Below are positions 24,152 to 38,100 of a DNA stretch of 64,000 bases, piece after piece. The DNA is taken from NCBI RefSeq assembly GCF_000003815.2, contig NC_049990.1, positions 4,068,094 through 4,132,093 of the forward strand. Reading direction: 5' to 3'. A program made the translations under genes and the position numbers. Positions within the stretch are counted from its first letter, which is position 1; each line of letters starts with the position of its first letter. The stretch comes from Branchiostoma floridae (taxonomy: Eukaryota > Chordata > Leptocardii > Amphioxiformes > Branchiostomatidae). The notes beneath the pieces are model-generated. The model ran no database searches and was not told the origin of the DNA. It worked only from the letters and a program-made list of their open reading frames with translations.

Positions 24152-24390
24152 AGCCTGGGGGCCAGCTGGAATCGTGCAGCTAGGACAGTGTATTCGGTGG
24201 CCCACGACAGTCAGGCCCGCAGATCTCCTATTAGCGCTCGGGGAAGTTTAAGCCCGAAGGAGGTCCACCTGGTAGCGATAACTCCTTCGGGCTTAAACTC
24301 CCCGGAGCACTAATGTAAGATCGGTGGGCTGACTGCCTTGCATCCCCGAACAAAACTCGCTAGCTTCCCGATCCTGTCTGGTACCCAGGG
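24152..24390. mobile_element. Foldback MITE with CCTGGG..CCCAGG ends (copy 1)
   Basis: Palindromic element: GGGGAAGTTTAAGCCCGAAG pairs with CTTCGGGCTTAAACTCCCC in the centre, and CCTGG..CCAG with CTGGTACCCAGG at the ends. An exact direct repeat (GTGTGGAGTTGTTT) lies immediately outside both ends (24138-24151 and 24390-24403). A second copy lies at 30827-31066. Confidence 0.85.
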
Positions 24391-24403
24391 TGTGGAGTTG
24401 TTT

Positions 24404-25000
24404 TGTAGTCTTGTCCTCGCCTCTGGCGCACACACAGGTACAGGTAGCAGTGAGAATGTCACCAACACAGTAGGGTGCCGCGTCACAGAAAGTTCACCCA
24501 AAGTGCTTCAGCTTTTAACCTAATGGAAACGTAATGCCCAAGCAGATGTATACTTCTGTACTCTACAAAATTAGGCTCGACTTGTTCTGGCCATCTTTTT
24601 GATTTATGTGTTTTGGGGACTTTCTATTTTGTTTGCCAGCGGCCATATAGCAGCCACATGGGGCTAAAAATTAAAAGAAAACCTGACATAAAAAATAGAA
24701 AGCCCCAAAACACAGCAAAAGACGTCTAACACAAATTGAAGTCTCACCTCTGCTTGGAAAGTAACTCTTCTCCTTTTTCCGATGCTTTGGTGTTCTTAGG
24801 TATCTGTGGCTTCTCAGTAGTCGTATATTTAAGTCTAAGTAATTTCCTTTTGTGTTGTGTGACAAATGGAGGGGATTATAGCTGTAAATCACAGTAGAGA
24901 TAATGGCATACCGCGAGACTTAATAGCTACTTAATTTTGTTTTGTTCAACGTAATGGCGCCTTATTGGAAAATTACCTGAATACTTCGGTGGTCGGGTAA
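24404..25000. other. Intergenic, nothing recognised
   Basis: An imperfect inverted repeat (TTTTGGGGACTTTCTATTTT at about 24612 against AAAATAGAAAGCCCCAAAA at about 24693) flanks GCCACATGGGGC. It could be another small foldback. No gene. Confidence 0.45.
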
Positions 25001-25234
25001 TACCCCTGTCACATTATCCACGATCTTCGGGCGTATCGATGGAAGATCGACCATATTTAGATCGGCAGAGCGTTGCGCGTATTTTTCACCTGAAACCCGT
25101 CCCTGTCACATATAAGCCATACTTTGTACCTTGTACAATTGTTGTGCAATAAAGTTATTATTATAAGCGAGGCTCGGGCGATTGCCACAGAATCGTCGTT
25201 CGATCGGTTTTCGCCAAATGTGACAGGAGTATTA
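25001..25234. mobile_element. TIR MITE (TACCCCTGTCACA ends) with nested LINE tail
   Basis: TACCCCTGTCACATT (left) pairs with AATGTGACAGGAGTA (right), and internal arms with GATCG-rich blocks also pair. The centre is interrupted by ACTTTGTACCTTGTACAATT..AATAAAGTTATTATTAT, which looks like a LINE 3' tail inserted later. Confidence 0.7.
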
Positions 25235-26199
25235 AGGGCACTTTTTACGACGCTTGTTGTAGTCCAAGCAGGGAAGCTCCTTGGGTAACCTTATGATCTA
25301 TCTCATCCAAACTCTACATTGTTTGTCGGCTTGTTTGTATCTTGAGAGGAAACTTGGAATACATTTTCTGTTACTACTCTTCATCTTGTGGCTACTAAAC
25401 GTTAACAATAGTCAAGATCGGTGTGGTTTTAAGATCTGCTAACAAATATGTAGGGTTATTATTGTTTGGTCGCACACGGTCCAAATGCATCTAATCGGCT
25501 TGCTTATTTCTTGAAAAGAAGCCGGAAGAATATTTACAGCTTCTACACTCAATTTTGTGGCCACTTGATATAAGTTATGGTCATAATCAACGAAGTTGGA
25601 AACCTGTTAACACATATGTAGTTTTATGTTGTTGTTTTTCCTTTTTGCCGGACACGGTTCACCGTTTGTTGTAAACGGCATAGCCATTTCATGCCTCGTC
25701 CCTCGGGCACCGATAGTACCGATAACATGTCTAACATCTTTGTATGGTGTAATTTGAAAATAGATACATCAAAGGTATGCGGGTAGGGCATCTGTGAGCT
25801 TGTAACACTTTCTCGGCACTATAGGAAGAAAAACGACCGCCAAACTGCACACTTAACTCGGGCAACTGGTCCCCTAATTCTTTTCTACGCGTGTTAAATC
25901 TTTTGACTTTGTCGTGACAAAAAAGTACGCCCGTCCCAATCCGGTGTTGTCCGGTTCTAGGCTGGACGCATGCCCATAGGGGGCTTCTTAATATGCCGAA
26001 TCACGCGTCAACGAACAGGCTGACACGTTTTACTCTCGCCACAGGAGTGACGGCTCAAGGCTGAAGCTTAGCGGTGGTGGACTCAGAACCAGACCAGTCT
26101 GCTTAGCGACAGGACCTACTAGTCCACCGGGGCGTCTTTTCTACATACCACCACTCAACCCACGGTTCCATTCCAACCTAGGACGGCGATAGAGACACC

Positions 26200-29100
26200 A
26201 TGGCTTGGAGAAGGGGAAAACTTACGGCCATTCTACTCATATTTGAGGTACGTTTACTTAATGATAGACTTTGAAACCCTTTAGTTTGTTCGTTGGCTGT
26301 TGATGAGTGTACATTGTTGGTGTGCGCTGGGGTTAGAATCAACTCAAATGGTGCTAATGGACGTGGGAGATGTTTGTTAGGGCAAACTTTTGATGTCAGC
26401 TTTCGGGAAAATTGGTTGGTAAATGTTGTTACGGAGAGGGAGAGTTTATACCAACTGCTGGGCCGTGGCCTCGAAAACATCGCCCGACGCTTCTCAATTT
26501 TCCCTCCGCACTCTCACTAAAAGTAGAACAACTTTTCCTTCTTTTGTGCGTCGAATATGGCATAAACTGGACAAAAGATCGGTACGTTTCGACCGCATTA
26601 CGATGGGATCAACATGTTGTTTTTGTGGTTAGCGTCCTAGTTAGCGGATCTAGTTTGTTTACTGAGCGTTGAACGCGTGCCTGTAAGTTGTGTACTCTGG
26701 ACTGAAAGTATTAGGTACCTCCCCCATTGCCTACCTGTGATGTCTAGGCCACATTTACAAACCGGGGCCCCGCTGACGACAAATGAAAATGTATACCTAG
26801 AAATAAACACAAATCATCTCCTTTTTTACGTATTGTGTACTTTTGGTGTATTCAAAATCATACTTTTCGTTCCTGAAAGCTGTCCGGTTTGCCCCGGTTT
26901 GGAAATGTGACCTAGGCATGAGTGGGGGTTTTTCACGGGATATTCCTTTACAGCTGTTTACTTTAGCTAACTTTTCCTCCATATCTGTTCCCCTACTGGG
27001 TGGTCCTCATCGTGTTGTTTGGGATTGTATATTTTGGTGTCTTTTGTATCATATTTTTCGCTCCGGAAAGCTGTCTGGTCTTGCCCCGGTTTGACCTAGC
27101 CATAAGTGTGGGTTTCACTGGACATTCCTCTACAGCTGATATAACTATTCCTCCGTATTTTTATTCCCCACCCACAGGTGGTCTTCATCGTGCTGTTCGG
27201 GATCCTGGTGGTGTATGATGACCAGGCGAACGCCACCGCCACCCAGAACAGCCTGACTCCGGCTCAGGGCGGGGCCGATGCCGACAACAACGTGCTCAGG
27301 GCCTACTACCCGAGTGAGTAGAGTCGAGCCCCCGCCACGCCCCCAACGCACCCAGCATACACCTAGGGATCTAGGGACAGACCATTTGCGATGGGAGGGG
27401 GGTATTCACCAGACAAGGGTCATCCAACGCCTTTTTTTGACGTCCTTCTTAGTAGGCGTTTAGGTCGGCTTTTTTTATGTTGTCAGGTTTTCTTTTTTCG
27501 CCAGCAAAAACGCACAAAGAGACAAAAAGTCAAGCCGGAGCGTAACCTCTGCAGTTTAACAAGAGGTACTTTCCCGAAAGTACAAGAAGATTATAACAAC
27601 ATGTTAATCTATGTTTCTAACGCTGGTATGCCTTGTTGATTGTGGCGAAATAGAGCATGTCATTAGGGATTCCCCTTGATAAACACACTGTACCCTTAAA
27701 ATTCTTTCTTAAGCTTTTATGAAAACTTTAAGGACAGTTCTGGAATGTTCTTTCACATCACCTCACCTCACCTAGTCCCCCATACTTAATCAATAGTGAA
27801 AGAACAGGAAATTGAAAGGTTGTAGGATTTCGTCCATTTGAGGCTTGACCATATGTGTGGGTTATGTAACCATGGATACGCCCCACTTCTGCCCACGTAC
27901 ACACCCTCTGACGTCATGTGACGTCACCTTTCGTCATGCGATTTATGTTCATCTCATCTCATTTCTTATAACTATGCCAAGGTTCCCCGAAATGTCTTAC
28001 GAAAATTTATCACTTCTCTCTCTGGCAAAGACCCAGTTCTCTCAGCTTGAAGGAGGGCCTCGAAGTTTCCAATAGGAGTAACCGTCATGCAGACATTTCT
28101 CAATTGTTTCACAGTCACACCATTGTTACTTTGATACCAGTTGTATTGGGTAGTGAACGCACCATTGATCCGCGTAATTTTGTCACCTGTCGTCTTTTCT
28201 CTGATATTCTTGATACTCGAAACACTTGGGCATAGAGGGTACGGCAATCAATGGTTCAGTCACTTAACACCATTCCTGAGAAAAGTGTTTTCTACATAGT
28301 CTTAATTAATAATTTCTTAGTGCCAGAGGGGTGAAATTCAGAAATGGGTACGTTGACATCCCCTCCCTTCTGGGTCACTTGCCAACTCGTTAAGATGTCA
28401 AACCTCATCATGTTGACTTTGATATTTACAACTTGTTTTCAACATGGGTCATGGCTTATGTGAGCTGTAATTTGTAACACCGTGGTAAAAAGATTTACTT
28501 GCGGATAGAATGTATTAATCATCATATCTTGTCGTGCCATTACTACAACCAATTCAAAGGGTGTTCGTTCGTGTAGGTCTTGTCAGTCATATTGGAACAC
28601 AATTGGCACTGAATAAGAATCTTTTTTTTTTTGGTTGTTGTTTTTTTGTTATGTTATTGTTATTGGGTGGGCCGACTACTCACTCTTTGCAGCCAGGGGC
28701 TGAATTGCGAGGAGCTTACAATGAGCGGGGCTAAATCGCAAGGGTCTGGAGCGAGCTGCCATTCGGCGCCACTCAGGTGACCTCAATACGACTGTCGCAA
28801 GTGTCTGGAGCGAGCTGCCATTCGGCGCCACTCAGGTGACCTCAATACGACTGTCGCAAGTGTCTGGAGCGAGCTGCCATTCGGCGTTTTTGTTAACCTT
28901 GTAATGAAAACTGTTCATAGGGTAGAAACTTCCCATGCTGTTTGTGTAGCAGGGTATATTTTTACTAGGAAGGGTTGCTAGCCCTTCGCAACGTTCGAGG
29001 CACCTTCTCGAACATGGAACCCCCCTTTGACGTCCCTTCCGAAAGACGAGTGCAGCCCCAACCAAGATGCCGTTCTTTGAACCGGGCTCTTCCAGTCACA

Positions 29101-32100
29101 GAGTGATAGAAAAGCTGCTACAGAATGGATGGCGTGGCGCCGTACGGTTGACAGTAACTGCTTTATAATTACTGTGCTGGTGACGAAGTGTTTGATTAAC
29201 GGTGTGTTTACAGCCATTGATGGACTTTGCACGTTTTAATGGCCGCGACCTTCCGCTGGCTGATAGTGGCACGGTGGCTTTGTGGTTAGCGTTGTTGACT
29301 GAAACCTTGGGGTACTGGCTTCGAGTCTTTAACAGGTCCCGATGTTGCCCCCTTATTTCGGGGTCACATAGGTCGTGCGATCGTCGTACGATTCTGATGC
29401 CATAGGATTTTAAGCGGGCCGTGACAGAACCAACCACTGACATGGATCCAAAACAGTTGAACTTTGCAAGAGGCGTACATTTGCACGGTGACATTTGTGT
29501 CCTCCAAAATGCCCAAAGTTAGCGATCGTACGACGCTCGCACAACCTTTGTGACCACGCCCTCAGGAAATGCACTGACCATTTCCTTCAGTACCAACCTA
29601 GTGTGTCATATCATGAGACAACAGAATGACTGAAAACTTGAGCTTAATCGTACTTCCACAGGTTGAAGTTAACATCAAATTCAAAAATATATTTTACTAA
29701 TTGAACTTTAGTTTTCAAGAATTAAACATTTTGCAACGTACTAGTATTGATGAACCCATCCCCTGTAGTAGTTTACCGACCTCGGAGAGCTTAGCACAAA
29801 TATGAATAAGAATGAACTTCGGATTGTAAGTCCCCTCTTAGACCCTACTTCATGGGTCAATTATTCACCTGAACACGCTACTACAAAGTCAATAAGTGCT
29901 ACCGTCGCTCTTTGTACGTAAGATGTACCAATAGCAAAATATCAGGGCGATTTACTGCTGAAAATGCCACTTAGACTAAGTTAGAGGTCACAGGTTTGTA
30001 AGCCGTGCGATTTTCCTGTCAGGGGCATACAAGAGACACCTGTTGAATTTCCCTCGCCACTTACTCCTCACTGCAACCAACGGGTTTCTGTTCAAAACAA
30101 CCGTCACAAACTTGACAACTTGTCAGCGGGTATCCTGCATCTATAGATGTTTGTGCGAGCTCTCAAAGCAATTTGTCAACTGGTCAATGGCAATGGGGCG
30201 TGGTCCTGTTTGTTCCAATCTAGAAATGCAGCACTGGACATTGTCAAGACCTCTTTGGACAATTCTTCACCCGTCGTGTCTTGTAACCGTTCTGTTTTTC
30301 TGACCCCGTTGTGACCCTGAAAACTCCGGCTGCTTCATGTCTCTTTGCGTTTGCTTGTCGTTCAACCTGGAGGAGGAATTCGAAGCGTTTTTCTGCGATC
30401 GTTATCGAGCTAAAGGTGGCCAACCAAAACGAAGGGTAAACATCATCAAGTGAAGAAGAAGTCCTTGCCCTTATCCTTTGTTATTTTCGTCAGTCATTGG
30501 GCTCTGTCTTGTCCAAAGTTCCGTCTAAATATGGCCGGAAATTATGATTTTCACAATTTGCGTCGTTTTTTTCCCGATCCATAATTAGCTTGCCAATGTA
30601 GAATTTCAGAATGGCCATGACCATGAAATTCAGATTGATTATCGAAAAAAGTTAAAAGTGCACACACGAACGTCGTTACATTCTTGACATACCTTACATC
30701 AGCCCACTGGCGACAGAGAACAGACCATCTTACGCCTTATCGGCGTGTTGTTATTAGAAGAGACCTGGTGTTACTAAGACTGGAGACCTTCTTCCGAAAA
30801 CAGACAACAAAAGAGACCAGTTGACGTACCCTGGGAGCCAGCCAGGATTGGGCAGCTAGGACAGTTTATTCGGTGGCCCAAGACAGTCAGGCCCGCCGAT
30901 CCTATTAGTGCCCGGGGAGTTTAAGCCCGATTAGGTCCATCTGCGATAACTCCTTCGGGCTTAGACTCCCCCGGAGCACTAATGTGAGATCTGCGAGCTG
31001 ACTGCCTTATGTCCCCGAACAAAACTCGCTAGCTACCCGGCCCTGTCTGGCTCCCAGGGTAGTGTCAGCTAGAACATCTCTTCAAGTACGAGGGTAGTAC
31101 CAGGGGTGCGGTCATCTTGAACTCAACTAAGCCACTCACAAAAGCATGAACAAGAAATTTAGATATATCAATCTCGGGAGTATATATGCCTTTACCTCTG
31201 TGCCAAATTTCAACACATTCGATGAAAAAGATTAGCCAGTTATAAAACTAATGACGTTACTTTCTGAAGCCCCCTTCTCGCTGTTTGAACCTCTGACCAT
31301 TCCACGTTATTGTGGCATTTATTTTTGAAACCCATAACATTTAAGTATTTATTTGTGGATTACATTTAAGTTAAAAGCTTTTCTAAATGTTTGATTTTTT
31401 TCTGTCCCGTCATTGGCCTAAGTCTCAAGCATTTTCAACTAATCATTTGTGAAATACTTTGAGTTTTCTGCCTCTTTGACTCTGTAATACATTGTCGTCC
31501 AGCCGTCTTCATGGGGTCTAGGTCCTAGGTATGGGTCTATATGTAATGCTACAGGCGAACAAATGAACCAATACCACAACTCCAACAACTCCACTGACGA
31601 CCACCCTGTGCACGCATAGTAAACTGTAGTGACCCCCGTCAAGCAGGTTTTAGCCTTGGCCCAGATTGACGTCATTTCCTCACCTTTCCCGCTGAGTTGA
31701 TGTAAGGCTAGAGCGGAAAAACCGCTCCTGTGCCCACCTTCTGTACTGACAGGGAAAGATAGACTCTACCAGGCTCCACAGGTCGCTGGAAAAATAGTAG
31801 ATATAAGACAGAAAACGTTCCAGAGGAGTTAGATTGCTAAGGAGTACAGTTTGCGACCTAATTAAGTGTACTACTCGGCCATCTAACTCCTGGCGTGTTT
31901 TCTTTCTTATTCGGCCAATTTCTACTACATGTACTTTTCCAGCGTTATGTGGAGCCTGGTAGAAGCTAGGTCCAATGCCTTTTTGAGGCCATTGGTATTC
32001 TCCAAGCAGAGGTTGGGTCGCGAGGATTAGTGGTTTGTTGGAATTTTTACTGGCTCGTGAGGGGAGTGAGTCGGTAAGAATCCTGGCCACGACTAATGCC

Positions 32101-35100
32101 CGCGACCCAACCTCTGCTTGGAGAATACTTACGGCCTCAAAAATGCAATGAGTTGGGTTGTGCTATCCACGGTGTCTGAGGTACAGTGTTGGAATTCGGA
32201 GACTTTTACTCTTACCTCCCTGGCGGAAGTCAAGTAGCCATTTTCACACCTAGGTGAAGTAAGAAAGTCGTGTTAAGTGCCTTTCCCAAGAGCACAGGAT
32301 AGGTAGCATGGTAGGATTTGAACCCAGAACCTCTGGCTTCTGGGCCAAGCACCTTCTGTACACATGTACACTCAACAAAGGACCGATAAAAAAACATCAT
32401 CCTTTACACAACATAATGCCCTCAGATGGTGGGGAATAGTTGATCCACTTAGCCTCACTTTTGTTAGGTGTTTTGTGAACAACATAATTAAGACTTAAAA
32501 TCTTTCAAAGGACTGCTGTTGCTTTGTAGGAATGCTACGGTTGAACGAATATGTTATTGAATTTTCAAGTGGCCGATGTTTAAAAGCTTGTTAACGATAT
32601 GTCATGAAATTGTCGTTTGGCACATCCGGATCTGCATGTAATCCATTCAATTTCTTCATCACTTATCAAATTTGCGATGTAGTGAAGCTTACTTGACCTG
32701 GCTGAAGTAACAACAAGGCAACGGAAGACCCAAAACCTTGCCGTGTTATTGTGTAGTGTTAGTGACCCGCCCCTACATGCACTTACCCACTGTTCAAACC
32801 CACCTGAGCAGCAATAACGAACATCATCCACTCAGTAACATTATCCCCTTAGACACCCATGACTGCAGCATGTGATCCCTTCACTTCATGCTTCTTGGTT
32901 TTGTTTTGGTGGAAAGAAGAATAGCTCGCCTGGTAAAAGCAATGACAAGACAACGTTGTTCTACCATGACTTTCCAAGTGTTAAAAGATGCTGCCCAGTA
33001 TTCTATCAGTACCTGAGTTACTAAACGTATTATAAAACGCAATGTACTATAGAAAGGGATAGATAGATAGATAGATAAATGGGAAGAGAGAGAGAGAGGC
33101 GGATGATTGGATAGATAGATAGATAGACTCTTGTATTGAGCAATCCTTGAAAAGCTTTTAGGAAAAGCCTTCTTGGGTACACAAGGACAAATATTCAGCT
33201 TGACTTCATCAAGCAATGAAGCATTAAATCTACCTGAAGGAGTCATCTGTGTTGGCAAAGAACAATTTTGTACAGTTAATCCACAGATATGCACCTCTTT
33301 GTTAGCGTGATGATTCTTGAGGTCATCTTTAAGTATTTGGGATCAAGAAGATCATAGTAGTAAGACCTCCAACAGTGTGTAGATCTTTGTAAGAACTACA
33401 GCCGTACAGGTGTGAGAGATTTGTTTGTGTAAGTTTGTTTGTAAATCTCTTAACGCATTTCTCTCGCATTTATGAAGAAATTGCTAGATTTAAAGTTTTA
33501 CTTTATTTTTATCTAAATCCCGGCAAAAATATTTGCCTCAAGCATATTTTCCTTTGAGGTAAGTAAAGGTAACCCACCTGGCTTCAAACCTCTTCAGTTG
33601 TTTACTAGTAAGAACCAGGTGTGCCGCCAGTGAGCCGTTTGTAATTTTGCGGAAACTTTGTGAATCCCCGTGTCCAGTTCTACATACCATGCGGGCATAC
33701 CATGCGGGCATGCTTGTGTTTGCAGTGACAATGTATGCTTAGCTTTGAAGTGAGCCAGACATCAAATAAGAACACATGTACAAAACGAATACAGTAGAAG
33801 CCAGTTAATTGCACAACGGATAATCGCACACTTCTGTTAATTGTATAAAATCGCCAAATCCCATGGTGGTGTGATCCAAAACTTAATAGCTTTGTAGCAC
33901 CATTCGGATAATTGCACGATATGCACTGGCAAATGGGGTGTGCAATTTAGTGACTTCTACTGTATGTGACGTACAGAAAAAAAGCCGAAGACGTACTAGT
34001 ATATCATCGTAAACTTTCTTAGAGAAGCCATCGTCTTCTTGTGTCGATCTTACCAGTTGGTTGAGCACAAATCTGGGGGTTCCAAGAAACAACACCTGTG
34101 ATGTGTCATGCGTCATGAGAAGTGTCACACCTGATATTAGCATCTTAAATCACGTACACAACACCTGACGTGTGTTTCTTTCTAAATTACTTTACCCTGT
34201 GGCATCTGATCTTCTTACAACAAAGGAACATCACATTGCAACGTTGTACGTCTGCTTGGAAGTAACAAACTGAACGGTTTAGTAGAAAGATACGAACAGA
34301 AAAGATTTTACCTCCAACAATCGCCATGGCACAAAGACTTAGCTTTTTAATTGAGATATTCCACAAAAATGTGAAGGCCAAAAAGGCCAACCACCTGTGC
34401 TTGTCTGGGATTATGCTCGTGTTGTTTCTGCATAATTTGCTTTAACAATCGCCGATATACAGGAATCTGAAAAACAAAGGATCACAAATCACATGACATG
34501 ATACGCTGGTGAAGGTTCGGCATCCAGATAGAGCACACATAAAACTAAGTACAAAATAAATCATACAAGTGGATAAATTTTCCTCATGATAAAATACAAC
34601 CACATGCAAACGCACCAGGTGGCCCCTTCACATTCTAACTATTCTAACTGCAGTATGACCACATTCTAGGGCATCCCAGCATTATTCGAACATTCTAATC
34701 TCATTCGAACATTCTAATCTCATTCGATGGAGAACCGGCCGGGCACAAGAATGAACACAAATATCTTTAATGCAGTGAGAATTTATAGAATGTACTACGA
34801 ATACCCAGGAATATAAAAGAATTTTCATTCAGACGGCATTCCGGCTCATTCCGCCTCACGTGTGAAGAGGGCCCATTTGGAATTCCCGCCCGAATGTGGC
34901 TCGAATTTTGCAATTCTTCATTCCCGCTGGTACTGCTTGATTCCTGCTGATTCGGTTTCAGTGTAAACTGTAAAGGCCCTATAACTAGTAAAGGAACCAG
35001 CTATGTAGGCACCTTGTTTATCAGCTACTTCCCTCTTTCCAAGGGTCACAAAAAGTTCACTACTTACAAACTGTCATTCAGCGCAGTGGTGTCATCCTGT

Positions 35101-38100
35101 TGTTATCTTTCCGCTCCGCTAGTCTGATATTAATTACCCCCGACAGTTGACAGCACAGTGGTCACACTTAATGGGACAGGCGGGGCTCGTTATCCTTCAC
35201 TAGCTAAAGGTGCGAAAAACAACTCTTCAAACAAAGGATCTGGTGGATAACATGGCAGGAAGGTGTATACTATTCCCTGGGGGTGTCTTTGGCCAATGAA
35301 AGTTCACGCGTGCATTTTAGAAGTAAGGTGTACGCTTCCAACTTGTTTTGCACGTCTTCTTGTGGCGTTTTGTATGTTATTCCACCCAACAGTTATCAAG
35401 AATAGTGACATGATAGGCATGGCTAAAACGCATGTTGAAGCAAAGCCACATTACACTATCAGCTATCGAATAAGTATTACACTTCGTCGGAAGTCTTTCG
35501 CCTCGAGTGCGACCCTGTTGTTTTCTGTCGGTGGGGTTCAAATCAAAAGCCGAAATCTCGCACTTATGTATGCTTGGATATTTTGCCAGAATTTCGCAGG
35601 GCTCATTACTATAGCGCTTCGAAAATAGCCTTTGCGTTATTCAGTTCACAAATAAACGAAAAAAAATCAACGTTAGTCGAAAACAAACGTTAACCCTTCT
35701 TGGCGAATATTTAGAATCTCACTACACGTTCCCAGTAATAAATCGACCCGTTGCGTGTCACCAGTTGAAAGGTGGGATCTGCGACATCGCATTCTGCCTA
35801 AAATGAACAGCAGGAGTCGAAGACATTCTCCAGATCCAAGGAGCTCAAAGGTCACCAAGGAGCAAGTGTTAGAGCCAAGCTGTTTCCTTAAGGAGGAAGC
35901 GTTCTCACCTTGGCTAAGACTAGCGTCTTGGCATGGTTGACTGCACTGGCTGTTTGGGTAGTGAAGCTTGCCCTCAGTATCCACAGGTGTTGACAACCTG
36001 CCATCAAAACAGATGTCATCACTTTCCTAGGGGCAGACGGCCTGAACTATGAGGGGAAATAGCAAGGGCGTTTTAAATGATATAGCTATTTTGTGAGAGT
36101 CTAGCCAAGGAGATTATATGAGACAACCCACCGACAAAACAGATGTCATCACTTTACTATGGGTAGCCGGCACGGATAGCCTAATGATGAATAAATGAAT
36201 AAATAATGAAGGTTATCGGAAGGAAGGAAGGAAATAATAAATCAATTGCAGTCCTATAATCAATCAATTGATTGGAGTCTATGGGTGAAAATACACAGTG
36301 TGTTCTGACTGGTACTGATTCTCACCGCTATATGTAGTCGATATAGGTGTCGCTTTTGTGTCGAAAATACAGTCCCAGACGTGTTTGTATCCCCTCCTCC
36401 CGGTTCATCTCTGGTGAGAGACTTTACTGGTTGTGTAAAAGACAACCCCAATATTCTGCGTTCTACTGACTTAATGAAATTATTTTTGGAGGTAATGATG
36501 ATATTGGATGATAATGCCACACCTCTCCCTCTCCAGCGTTCCAGATAACCTATGTCGCCCCCCGTCTCTGTTCAGCGTTGTATAATAATATTATACGTAG
36601 TGGTGCGTACCTAAACTCATATTCAAGTTCAGGTCCGGATTCAGGTCCGGATTCAGGTCCAGCAGTTCAGGTTCATCATCTAAACCCATCATTGAATATT
36701 ATATTTTTTTAGGGGCAGGGGGTGGTACATATAAAATTACATGTTGTCATGAATTGACATGCAGTGTGAAAAATACATGCAAATTATATACAGCCAGTGT
36801 AAGTACAAAAGGTCAGTAATAAAAACGAATATTTTTTTGCCTTTTTCCAGTGTAAATTTCACTATCTATGGAAGGTTTTAGTTGGTTTAGAACAAAAAAA
36901 AGGGAACATAAGTGAGGGATAGCTTTTTACGGGTTTTTAGGTACGCACCACTTATTATACGTCTCTCTCTTCAGTGTTCCAGGATGTGCACGTGATGATG
37001 TTCATCGGTTTCGGCTTCCTGATGACGTTTCTGAAGAAGTACGGATTCGGCAGCGTTGGGTTCAACTTCCTGGTGGCAGCCTTCGTCCTGCAATGGGCCA
37101 CACTCATGAGCGGATTCCTGCATCTGCACCATGGCAAAATCGTGGTGGACATCACTACGTAAGTGCCTTCGAATTCATTTTACCTAGAAGTACCATAGAA
37201 TAGCTTCAGAAGTTTCTTGAGTGTTGGCTTCAACTTCCTGGTGTTGGCCTTCGTCCTGCAGTGGGCCACTCTCATGAGCGGGTTCCTGCATATGCACCAT
37301 GGCAAAATCGTGGTGGACATCACTACGTAAGTGTGAAAAGGCGTTATGCCTTACGTTGTACCCCAAAACTACATTAGAATAGCTTCGAAGTTTCTTGGGT
37401 GTTGGATTCAACTTCCTGGTGGCTGCGTTTGTCCTCCAATGGGCAACACTCATGAGCGGATTCCTGCATCTGCACCATGGCAAAATCGCATTGGACATCA
37501 CTACGTACGTTTGCTGAGCGACAGGTAGTAGTCTCTTGAACGTGATGGAAGAGGTTGAATTGACTATGCAAAACAGCCGTCATGAGCTACAAAGACGGCG
37601 AAAGAATGGGGATTGAGTAAATGCGGTACAGTCAGTACAACAATGTTCTTGATCGGAAATGGGGCGTCCAAGAAATAATGGTTTGGTCAACAGTGAATAC
37701 AGTTGGCAATCATGATGGACACAAGAATGAGGATGATGCGTTTACAGTGATGGTAGAAATTAGGATGGCAATTGTCGATGATGCTAAAGATGGGACTGGG
37801 TATGATTTTGGAAAACCATTGCTATGTGGCTTAAATGGCGTTGTTATTTCCTGCAGCCTGCTGACGTCTGACTTTGCTGCGGCGGCGGTGCTGATCTCCA
37901 TGGGGGCGGTACTGAGCTATATAAGCAGTAGAAAGGGCAAAGATGTTGATGAAGGTTATATTGTGTTATTTTTCTGTAGCCTGCTGACGTCGGACTTCGC
38001 TGCGGTGGCGGCACTTATCTCCATGGGAGCGGTGCTGAGTTATATAAGCAGTAGAAAGGATGAAGACTATACATGTATTTTGTTATATGTTGTAGCCTGC

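Larger units (their letters stand above)
27314..36600 (+). other. Rh intron 2 (about 9.7 kb), transposon-rich
   Basis: No gene of its own could be supported. It holds the repeats listed separately (28740-34985). The remaining stretches, including 27320-28730, 29560-30820, 31070-31760, 32375-33058, 33130-33790 and 34990-36500, show no recognisable feature. Confidence 0.6.

Noticed and set aside
32166-32375. tRNA gene suggested by B box-like sequence (also 43940, 52807, 29317)
   Set aside because: No cloverleaf with acceptor-stem pairing could be built; repeated context and flanks fit tRNA-derived SINEs.
35263-35628. 121-codon frame in Rh intron 2
   Set aside because: No domain, no splice context, ordinary composition; probably chance.
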